From JAHEFU01 sp020440645 (GTDB lineage Bacteria; 4484-113; JAFGCY01), in assembly GCA_020440645.1 (NCBI GenBank), contig JAGRNR010000042.1:1-34735 (forward strand): a DNA stretch of 34,735 nucleotides. Reading direction: 5' to 3'. The notes below the pieces were generated by a model. It was not told the DNA's origin, did not search any database, and saw nothing but the letters and a program-made list of their open reading frames with translations. Shown here one piece after another: positions 7,869-14,754 of this stretch (within the stretch, counting starts at the first letter, position 1; each line of letters opens with the position of its first letter). The position numbers were made by a program, and so were the translations under genes.

Positions 7869-10637
7869 TCAGGGAGTCGGTCCGAAGGCGATCAGCTCAC
7901 CGGTGTAGCTTCCCACATACAGCCTGCCGTCAACTCCGATTGCCGGGGAGGAAGCCACGGAGTCACCGGTATCGTAGTTCCACAGCTCGCTGCCGTCAGG
8001 ATTGATGGCATAGACATGGTTGTCAAAACTGCCTATGTAGATCGTGCCGTCCGCCCCGATCGCCGGGCTGGTGACAACGATGTCGCCCGTGAGGAACTTC
8101 CACTTCTGGGTGCCGTCCGGGTTGATTGCATAGAGGTTGTCATCACGGCTGCCGACGTAGATCGTGCCATCCAGGGCGATGCTCGGCGAGCAGTCCACAT
8201 CATTGAGGGTCTGGAAGGACCACTTCTCGCTGCCATCCGGGTTGATGGCGTAGAGCGACTCATCATAGCTGCCCACATAGATGGTGCCATCCTCGGCAAT
8301 CGCCGGGGATGAACTGATGTGGGCTCCGGTGGGGAACTCCCACTTGTAGCTGCCGTCATTGTTGAGCGCATAAAGAGTGAAGGAGGAATAGCCGGGGATG
8401 TAAATCGTCCCATCCGGCCCGAGCGATACCTGCACCCGGATGCTGCCAGCCGTTTCAAACTGCCACTTCAGGCTGCCATCGGGATTGAGGGCGAAAATGT
8501 CAGTGTCACCACTGCCGGCATAGATCGTTCCGTCCTTGTCCAGCACCGGAGAAGACCTAAGGAGAGTTCCCATTGGAAAGGACCATTTCAGGCTGCCGTC
8601 CGGGTAGAGCGCACGCAGCTGATCATCGTTGCTGCCGAAGTACACCGTTCCGTCGGGTCCGATGCTAGGAGATATTTCCACTGCGCCTGCGGTGTCGAAG
8701 GACCACTTGAAGCTGCCGTCCGGATTCACGGCATACAGCAGTGAGTCAAGGCTGCCGACGAACACCGTGCCGTCCGCGGCAAGGGCCGGTGAGGAAGGCC
8801 TGATGTCATCCCCGACGGTGTATGTCCAGGCCACGTTATTGGTCTGTGGCCCGACATAGGGACTGCGTCCCGTGTGCATGGGATCGTGACCCCGCATCGT
8901 CCAGGGACCGTGGGTGACAATCACCTGCCTGCTGGCAAGAGCCGTGCCGCCCGCATTGTCAGTCACACGCACGACCGCCTGATAGGCACCCTGCACGGGA
9001 TAGCTGTGGGATGCGAATGCCACTGCTCCGCTGCCGTCCCAGGTGCCGTCGCCGTTGAAGTCCCACTCGTACAGCATCACCGTGCCATCGGGGTCATTGC
9101 TGCCAGAGGCATCGAATGTCACGAACTGGCCGGTGTTCACATTTGCATGGTCAAGCTGCAGGTCCGCCGTCGGCTCGTCATTCGCCGGAGGATCTGCTTC
9201 CGTGACCAGGATGGTGACCGTGTCAACGTCACTTGCCCCGCCGCTGTCAGTCACGCGGAACTTGGCGTTGTAGATGTCTGGCACGGTGTAGTCAGGTGCG
9301 GTGGGCGTCAGGCTGTCAGTATCCTCATCGTAGATCCCGTCGCCATCGAAGTCCCAGGCGTAAACGAGGGTGGTTTCCTCATCCTCGTTGTCCTCGGCAA
9401 TGCCCGTGAAGCTGACACTTAGTGGTGCCTTGCCGGACTGGGGATCTGCCGTCGCGGAAGCCAGCGGGCGGCTGTTGCCGGCGATCAGGATTGAGACACT
9501 GCCCAGTGCCACGGCTTCGCCGGTCACACCGCGCACCCGTGGCCGGATGATGCCGGTATTGCCGGTGTCGATCTGCACGCTGCCGCTGCTGCTGCCGCTG
9601 ATCTCGAAGATGCCGTCTCCATCGGCGTCGATGTCATAGCTGTCTGCTCCGCTGGCGCTGAGATTGGCAATGCTGTCGATGCCACCGCTTGCCAGGTCCG
9701 TCTCCACCACCAGGGGTGGGGCACTACCCGCCAGGGGCAGGGCTTCCACTAGCTCACTTGCGGGGCTGCGGTTGCCTGAGTGGTCAAGAGCACTGATGCG
9801 GAGGTAAGTCCGGCTGCTGAGACCATCCAGCAGGAAATGCGTGGATCCCTCCAGGTAAATGACGCTCCTGACTCCGGCTGAGTCCGGACTGGTGAATGCC
9901 CTGTCGGAGTAATAGATGGCATAACCGGCCAGGTCAGCGGCAATCACGGGATTCCACTGCAGTTCCAGGCCGCCGCGGACCGCTGCGGCTGTCAGTCCCG
10001 CCGGCTGAGGCGGTGCCTCGCTGTCAGCTGCGTCATAAGCATTGAGTCCGATTCCCAGCACATCCACCCGCGAATCGCCGGGAACAAGGATGACGGCGAA
10101 GATATTCTGTGCGGAGGAAAGGAAACTGTCCCCATTACCGATCCCCTTGCCCAGTCCCAGGCGCACATGGCTATCCGTGAAAGGACCCTGCCAGTCCCAG
10201 CGTCCGCTGGCGAAGTTGGCCAGGCCCAGGTAGAAGCTGGAAGGGCTGCCATTGCCGCGGTCCAGCAGGTTCACATCCGCACTGAGAGTGCCGGGCTGGG
10301 AACCTCCCAGGGGAATGCGCCAGATGGCATGGGCCGGCTGTAGGCCGATTCCGCTGAGCCGGGCTGCCTCCCCGTTTTCGGTTACGCCGCTGCTGGCGCT
10401 GAACCAGTCGCGCCCGGCGGTGAAATCCGATGATGAATCTATGGCCAGCGCTGAGCGCTCCCAGGGCTGCTCGGCATCATCAGGCAGGGGCAGCTTGAAA
10501 CCAATTACATCATCCTGGCCCAACTGAGACTGATTGGGAATAATCTGCCGCTGGGCCGGCCTGTAACCGGACCCGCTGCATGCGGAAATGCACGGAAGCA
10601 GAAAGGCTGCAATGAGAAGGACGGGCTGTATACGCAT
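7869..10637 (-). CDS. Modular lipoprotein: chassis plus 8-repeat PQQ-type propeller
   Basis: The 922-residue protein begins with a signal peptide and lipobox (ISACSGS). An ectodomain of ~170 residues follows, shared with the three large lipoproteins at 11894-20401, ending WDWQGPFTDSHVRLGLG. Next are an FN3-like domain (SRTYLRISALDHSGNRSPASE), a degenerate repeat with DIDADGDGIFE, and two PKD domains marked by YAWDFDGDGIYD and YEWDFNGDGTWD. The C-terminus has eight blades of ~38 residues of the form PAIAEDGTIYVGSYDESLYA-INPDGS-KW, which fits an eight-bladed PQQ-type propeller. The protein is probably surface or periplasmic and used for binding. Only the propeller type differs from the neighbouring paralogues. 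No enzyme motif is seen. Start ATG 10637 is preceded by a -10-like TATACT on the minus strand. Confidence 0.8.
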   Translation of the reverse strand: MRIQPVLLIAAFLLPCISACSGSGYRPAQRQIIPNQSQLGQDDVIGFKLPLPDDAEQPWERSALAIDSSSDFTAGRDWFSASSGVTENGEAARLSGIGLQPAHAIWRIPLGGSQPGTLSADVNLLDRGNGSPSSFYLGLANFASGRWDWQGPFTDSHVRLGLGKGIGNGDSFLSSAQNIFAVILVPGDSRVDVLGIGLNAYDAADSEAPPQPAGLTAAAVRGGLELQWNPVIAADLAGYAIYYSDRAFTSPDSAGVRSVIYLEGSTHFLLDGLSSRTYLRISALDHSGNRSPASELVEALPLAGSAPPLVVETDLASGGIDSIANLSASGADSYDIDADGDGIFEISGSSSGSVQIDTGNTGIIRPRVRGVTGEAVALGSVSILIAGNSRPLASATADPQSGKAPLSVSFTGIAEDNEDEETTLVYAWDFDGDGIYDEDTDSLTPTAPDYTVPDIYNAKFRVTDSGGASDVDTVTILVTEADPPANDEPTADLQLDHANVNTGQFVTFDASGSNDPDGTVMLYEWDFNGDGTWDGSGAVAFASHSYPVQGAYQAVVRVTDNAGGTALASRQVIVTHGPWTMRGHDPMHTGRSPYVGPQTNNVAWTYTVGDDIRPSSPALAADGTVFVGSLDSLLYAVNPDGSFKWSFDTAGAVEISPSIGPDGTVYFGSNDDQLRALYPDGSLKWSFPMGTLLRSSPVLDKDGTIYAGSGDTDIFALNPDGSLKWQFETAGSIRVQVSLGPDGTIYIPGYSSFTLYALNNDGSYKWEFPTGAHISSSPAIAEDGTIYVGSYDESLYAINPDGSEKWSFQTLNDVDCSPSIALDGTIYVGSRDDNLYAINPDGTQKWKFLTGDIVVTSPAIGADGTIYIGSFDNHVYAINPDGSELWNYDTGDSVASSPAIGVDGRLYVGSYTGELIAFGPTP

Positions 10638-10758
10638 GGCGTGCCCCTGTTATCAGATACTCAGCAGTATAGCAAAACCGGATTTAGACGGGTGGCAGGC
10701 AGGTGGCCCGAACTGACTTTGCCCCCGGATTCAATTTTGATTGTTTGTGGACGTAAAC

Positions 10759-10787
10759 TTGCCTCAGTCTTCAAAGAGTGCTAAAGT
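10759..10787 (+). promoter_or_regulatory. Candidate sigma-70-type promoter for the sigma factor gene
   Basis: TTGCCT (10759-10764) and TAAAGT (10782-10787) are separated by 17 bases, about 115 bases before the chosen sigma start. The match is moderate. The nearby TAAAGTTA resembles a FliA -35 element but no GCCGATAA-like box follows, so autoregulation is not supported. Confidence 0.35.
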
Positions 10788-10901
10788 TATCGCCTGTTAT
10801 GGGGCATTTTGTACGGTGGGTACATTGTGCTTCGCTGTTGAAACCGGCTTTCGGGCCGTGCAGGGTTGAGATTTAGAACATCGGGTGGAATTACACGTCC
10901 A

Positions 10902-11516
10902 ATGAGCTTCGTGGAACGCAATGGGAAGAATGCGGGATTGACTCCTGAACAGGAACTTAACCTGTGGGAGAACTACAATTCCCAGGCACGCGCCCGGATC
11001 GTCGAGGCCTACCAGCCGCTGGTCTTCCACATCTTCGGCCGCCTTGGACTGAACCTCGGCGAAGAAGCTGTGGATCTCATCAGCGAAGGTAACGTTGGTC
11101 TGATCCAGGCGGTGGACAACTACGACTACCGCCGTGGAGTGCCTTTCAAGAGCTACGCCTACCTGCGCGTCAAGGGCGCGATGATCGACTACCTGCGCAG
11201 CCAGAAGATCGCCGTCAAGGGCGGTGAGCTGCGTGAGTTCGACTTCTTCAGCTCGCTCGCCGCGGAGGGCAAGGACAAGTACAGCATCGACCGGCTGGAG
11301 TTCGTGTTCGCACACCTGCCGGCGCTTTCCCCGCGTGAATCGCAGATCATCCACGGGCTGTACGTCGAGGGCCTCAGCCAGCGCGAGCTGGCTACCCGCC
11401 TGAAGTGCACCCCGGCCAACATCAGCATCCTCCACGGACGCGCCGTCAAGCGCCTGAAGAAGTTCGTCGGTGAGGAGCGCAAGCGTGGCATGGCCGCAGG
11501 CATCGCCTGGTTCTAG
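10902..11516 (+). CDS. FliA/WhiG-type RNA polymerase sigma factor lacking most of region 3
   Basis: This sigma-70-family factor has ~204 residues. Region 2 (about 36-100) contains LVFHIFGRLGLNLGEEAVDL, LISEGNVGLIQAVDNYDYRRG and FKSYAYLRVKGAMIDYLR, the last typical of FliA/WhiG factors. Region 4 (about 138-190) contains LSPRESQIIHGLYVEGLSQR and a helix-turn-helix ending HGRAVKRLKKF. Only ~35 residues separate them, so most of region 3 is absent; FliA proteins are usually ~240 residues. It presumably directs polymerase to flagellar-type or other alternative promoters. No anti-sigma gene adjoins. ATG 10902 is preferred (GGTGGA 12 bases upstream, a long spacing); a TTG at 10866 would add 12 residues. 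A structured repeat and strong terminator follow the stop. Confidence 0.85.
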   Translation: MSFVERNGKNAGLTPEQELNLWENYNSQARARIVEAYQPLVFHIFGRLGLNLGEEAVDLISEGNVGLIQAVDNYDYRRGVPFKSYAYLRVKGAMIDYLRSQKIAVKGGELREFDFFSSLAAEGKDKYSIDRLEFVFAHLPALSPRESQIIHGLYVEGLSQRELATRLKCTPANISILHGRAVKRLKKFVGEERKRGMAAGIAWF

Positions 11517-11525
11517 ATTGATCTT

Positions 11526-11593
11526 CCGCCTCGTGCAAGCACTCGGCGGTCTGGGCCTGCGCTGAAGGCAAGCTTCAGCGGGTCGGCCTGAAG
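11526..11593 (+). repeat. Structured repeat, copy D
   Basis: This begins nine bases after the sigma stop codon. Hairpin 1 is CCGCC-TC-GTG-CAAG-CAC-TC-GGCGG. It is followed by GTCT, then hairpin 2: outer GGCC/GGCC, inner CGCTGAAG with CTTCAGCG, the fixed unpaired TG and GGTC, and a terminal GAAG. It matches the three tandem copies at 27006-27246. The stems differ by paired changes and the loops are nearly constant. Confidence 0.7.
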
Positions 11594-11681
11594 TGACAGG
11601 AGGCCAGAAGTGAGTCTGGCAAAACGGTGCCTGGAAGAGGCACCGGGCAATCAGCGAGAAGCTTGCTTTAAGCTGTATTGC

Positions 11682-11708
11682 AGACCCGCGAGCCCTTGGG
11701 TGAGCGGG
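11682..11708 (-). repeat. Inverted partial copy (E) of the structured repeat
   Basis: Read on the minus strand this is CCCGC-TC-ACC-CAAG-GGC-TC-GCGGG followed by GTCT, the same hairpin 1 as in copies A-D. On the plus strand the internal loop becomes GA/GA with a CTTG loop. A second weak stem (GCAAT/ATTGC) follows on the minus strand, but the GGTC segment of the full repeat is missing. Confidence 0.5.
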
Positions 11709-11787
11709 AAGAAGAATTATGGTTATTCACGTTCGCATCAGCATCCACAGGTGTGATACGGACGCCATCAGCAATTATTCACTTGTA

Positions 11788-11817
11788 CGGGGCCCTGTTG
11801 AAGGGCCCCGTTTTTTT
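11788..11817 (+). terminator. Intrinsic terminator after sigma gene region
   Basis: CGGGGCCCT (11788-11796) pairs perfectly with AGGGCCCCG (11802-11810) around a five-base loop, followed directly by seven Ts. This is a textbook Rho-independent terminator on the plus strand, 270-300 bases after the sigma stop. It implies the transcript runs through the structured repeat. Confidence 0.85.
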
Positions 11818-11893
11818 ATCCAAAACAGATCGCCAGGCGCATGCCAGTCATGCACTTATTCAAGGCTGATCCTGTAGACATAATGCGGTCAGG

Positions 11894-14686
11894 TCAGTAT
11901 TTCCTCATATACACAATCAACTTGTCGACGAAATTCTCTACAAGGATGCCCGGCATGCCATCCGCGTCAACCAGTCTAGCCCTGTTTCCGGATACGTCGA
12001 TGATTTCAGGTGAAGACCAGAAATCTCCATACTCATCAATTGCATGGATGTATTTTAACTGGCCTACCGGTTGATCGAAGCAAATTACCGCGGGCTTGCC
12101 ATCCACAATTCCCATATCCGTCAGGTCACCACTTTCAAACCTGTACTTATCCCCCCATTCCTCTCCATCCATGTCAAGTGCCCTGACATATGTTGCATTA
12201 AGCGCACCTGCCTCATATGCAAGGACCGGATAGGAGTTAACCACGTGCAAATTCAGGGAACTTATATCGGATCCCACATCTTCAATGATCAGCGGACTGC
12301 CCCATGCTGCACCCGATCCCTCCGTAGCCCTTACATACAGCAAATGCTTATTTCCAAAATCCTCGTAAGCGATTGCCGGACGTCCGTTGACAACGGCAAT
12401 TGACAGGCTGGACCCGACATCGCCTGCATCGTCGACAAGCACGGGAGTTCCCCAAGTACTGCCATTTGCATCGTCTGCGCGGATATAGTACAGGTCGAAA
12501 TCATCATCAAGAAAATATGCGATCGCTGGCTTTCCTTTGATGACAGCCAGACTGGAAACCAGCCCCACATCACCAACATCATTGACGATCAAGTGGCCCG
12601 GCCAGGTTTGGCCGGCTGGATCCACGGCGCGCATGTAGGCAAGCGATCCCGTCTGGCTGATGTATGCACTCAGCGCTGGATTCCCGTTGACCAGGGAGAA
12701 ACCCTGCTCAATGCCGGAACCCAGGGTTTCTGAAACAAGCAACGGTTCATTCCATTGTTCTCCCCTGTCGTCCTGAGCAGTAGCAATGAAGTGCTTCTTA
12801 GCACCGTCATTGATAATCAGATGGGCACACGGAATGCCATCAAGGGTCTTGATCATCTCGATGTCAAAAGTTGCAAGCTGCCCGGACATGAGGGTGACTG
12901 CCTCACTCCATCCATGTACGGTGATCGCAATACTGCCGACAACCTGCTGGCCCCCACTTTCGCTGATGCGAACCTGGACAGTGTGCTCGCCCGCCTTGTC
13001 AGGAACAATCTGCATGATTGGATTCAAGTCTCCGTTCGTCTCGAAGAAATCATCATTGTCAAGATCCCAGACATACTGCGTAATTGATTCACCGAATGCA
13101 GCATGGCTGTCTGACGCATCCAGCCTGACGGTCTCGCCTATATTGACAGAATTCGGAATGGCGCTCAGCAACGCTAGCGGGACACCCCAGTCCTCCCCGG
13201 CAGGCATGATGCCAACGCTGGCAACACTCCATGCACCCTGTGAATCCTGGGCCCGGAAGCGGGCATTGAACAGGCCAGGGCTGAGGTAAGTGAAGGGCTC
13301 GGGCGCGGCAGTGTCCGTGTCAGGCTCGAAGATGCCATCCCCGTCGAAGTCCCAGGCATAGGCCAGCGCCGTGCCGTCCTCTGCATCTTCCGCTGTACCG
13401 GCAAATGTCACGTCCAGCGGTGTATTGCCACTCTGGGGATCCGCGACCACACTGGTGTAGGGGGCACTGTTGCCGCTGACCAGCAGGCTGAGGCCGCCCA
13501 GGGCCACGGCCTCGCCGGATGCGTCGCTGGCCCTGACACGCGGACGGATGATGCCGGTGGCGGAGGTGTCGGCGAACTGGCTGCCTGTTGCATCATCCTC
13601 CACTTCGAACACACCGTCGCCATTCAGGTCCCAGTCAAAGCTGTCCGCCCCGCTGGCAGTCAACTGGATCACATCATTGATCGAACCGCCGGGAGCGCTG
13701 CCCGTCAGCAACAGTGCTGGAGCGTCGCCAACAAGAGGGCTTGCATCCAGCACCGCAGTCGCGGCGCTTTCGTTTCCGGAGAAGTCAACAGAGCTGATCG
13801 CAATCCATGTGCGCTCCGACAGGCCGCTGAGAAGGTGCCGGCTGTTGCCCTCGAGGTAAGTGAGCCGCTGCACCCCGGCGGAATGCACCGAGATGAAGGA
13901 ACGGCTGGCGTAGTAGACCGCATAGCCTGCCAGGTCCGCCTCCAGCACGGGCGACCATTCCAGTTCGACACCGCCCGACACCGGGCTGAGTGTCAGTCCG
14001 GCAGGTGTTCCCGGAGCCTGGGCATCAGCGATGTCGTACTGGTTGACACCAAGGCCAACCACATCGACACTGCTACCGGTGTTTACAAGCACCGTGATGA
14101 AGGCATTGCCAAAGGTGGATGTCAGGTCACTGCCTGCTTCGGGCTGGGCTTCGATCCGCACGTGGTTGTCACTGAACGGCCCGTGCCAGTCCCAGCGAGC
14201 ATTGCCATAGTCACTGATGCCGACGTAATATTCGCTATCATTGCCCAGCAGGTTGGCATCGACGCTGACGATACCGGGCTGCTGTGCCCCGAGGCTGACA
14301 CGGTACATCGCATAGCTCGTGCCGGAGTCATCCGTGCCGTTCAGGCGGCTCGCTTCACCGTTGGCAAGCACGTCCCCGCTTTCGAGGAAGCGCTGGATGC
14401 CCGCTGTGAAGTCCGTATTGCCATTGATGGAGGAGGAAACCCTGTCCGGCTCAGGCTGCACATGGCCACCGGCATCCAGTTGCTCCCAGGGCTGCACTCC
14501 GTCTGCCGGCAGCCCGGAAGGCAACCCCGAAACTTCCCCTCCGGCAAGCAATGTATCCGGGGAGTGCAAGTCCTCAACAGGACCGGACTTTGGATTCCCC
14601 AGCCGGTCCTGTTCAACGCTTGACGAACAGGCGGAAACTGCCAGCAACAGAGCTGCGATGCAGCCCGTAATCAGTATGCGTGCCAT
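11894..14686 (-). CDS. Modular lipoprotein: chassis plus 7-repeat NGxPAI propeller (low-GC propeller)
   Basis: The 930-residue lipoprotein has a signal peptide ending LLLAVSACSSS. Next are a conserved ectodomain (NGNTDFTAGIQRFLESGD to RWDWHGPFSDNHVRIE), an FN3-like domain and PKD-like units (FDWDLNGDGVFE, YAWDFDGDGIFE, YVWDLDNDDFFE). The C-terminus has six full and one partial ~50-residue repeat of the form VNGRPAIAYEDFGNKHLLYV-RATEG-WGSP, which fits a seven-bladed propeller closed between the ends. The propeller coding DNA is poorer in GC (29/60 at 12121-12180; 24/60 at 12481-12540) than its own chassis (40/60 at 13321-13380). The N-terminal region is nearly identical to the next gene upstream. 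Role unknown; probably surface binding or adhesion. AAAGGAAGG precedes the ATG. Confidence 0.8.
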   Translation of the reverse strand: MARILITGCIAALLLAVSACSSSVEQDRLGNPKSGPVEDLHSPDTLLAGGEVSGLPSGLPADGVQPWEQLDAGGHVQPEPDRVSSSINGNTDFTAGIQRFLESGDVLANGEASRLNGTDDSGTSYAMYRVSLGAQQPGIVSVDANLLGNDSEYYVGISDYGNARWDWHGPFSDNHVRIEAQPEAGSDLTSTFGNAFITVLVNTGSSVDVVGLGVNQYDIADAQAPGTPAGLTLSPVSGGVELEWSPVLEADLAGYAVYYASRSFISVHSAGVQRLTYLEGNSRHLLSGLSERTWIAISSVDFSGNESAATAVLDASPLVGDAPALLLTGSAPGGSINDVIQLTASGADSFDWDLNGDGVFEVEDDATGSQFADTSATGIIRPRVRASDASGEAVALGGLSLLVSGNSAPYTSVVADPQSGNTPLDVTFAGTAEDAEDGTALAYAWDFDGDGIFEPDTDTAAPEPFTYLSPGLFNARFRAQDSQGAWSVASVGIMPAGEDWGVPLALLSAIPNSVNIGETVRLDASDSHAAFGESITQYVWDLDNDDFFETNGDLNPIMQIVPDKAGEHTVQVRISESGGQQVVGSIAITVHGWSEAVTLMSGQLATFDIEMIKTLDGIPCAHLIINDGAKKHFIATAQDDRGEQWNEPLLVSETLGSGIEQGFSLVNGNPALSAYISQTGSLAYMRAVDPAGQTWPGHLIVNDVGDVGLVSSLAVIKGKPAIAYFLDDDFDLYYIRADDANGSTWGTPVLVDDAGDVGSSLSIAVVNGRPAIAYEDFGNKHLLYVRATEGSGAAWGSPLIIEDVGSDISSLNLHVVNSYPVLAYEAGALNATYVRALDMDGEEWGDKYRFESGDLTDMGIVDGKPAVICFDQPVGQLKYIHAIDEYGDFWSSPEIIDVSGNRARLVDADGMPGILVENFVDKLIVYMRKY

Positions 14687-14727
14687 GCTGTGCCTTCCTT
14701 TACAGTCAGGCTGATTCTAGCAGAGCC
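14565..14727. repeat. 163-bp identical block, copy 1
   Basis: This is identical, base for base by eye, to 17420-17582. It covers the first ~40 codons (signal peptide and lipobox), the ribosome binding site, the 5' leader and the TAGAAT -10-like box of each minus-strand gene. Identity stops at 14728, within the spacer upstream of the -10 box. It marks a recent tandem duplication or gene conversion. Confidence 0.85.
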
Positions 14728-14754
14728 CAGCCTGCATCGGATTTCAAATGTAAC

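Larger units (their letters stand above)
11594..11817 (+). ncRNA. Structured 3' UTR or small RNA after the sigma gene
   Basis: Between copy D and the terminator lie further perfect hairpins: GCCAGA-AGTGAG-TCTGGC (about 11613-11630), GGTGCCT-GGAAG-AGGCACC (about 11626-11644) and the inverted copy E. Then come two loosely repeated blocks sharing CATCAGCA and TTATTCAC. The first two hairpins overlap by a few bases and cannot both form fully. The region ends in a strong intrinsic terminator. No known RNA family (RNase P, tmRNA, 6S, SRP) fits, and no convincing ORF is present. It could be a long sigma mRNA tail or an independent sRNA. Confidence 0.4.

Noticed and set aside
10782..10810. FliA-type promoter for sigma autoregulation
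   Set aside because: TAAAGTTA resembles the -35 element, but no GCCGATAA-like -10 lies at the required distance.
11720..11880. Small ORF starting at the ATG near 11719
   Set aside because: It runs through the intrinsic terminator hairpin and T-tract and has no ribosome binding site or homology.
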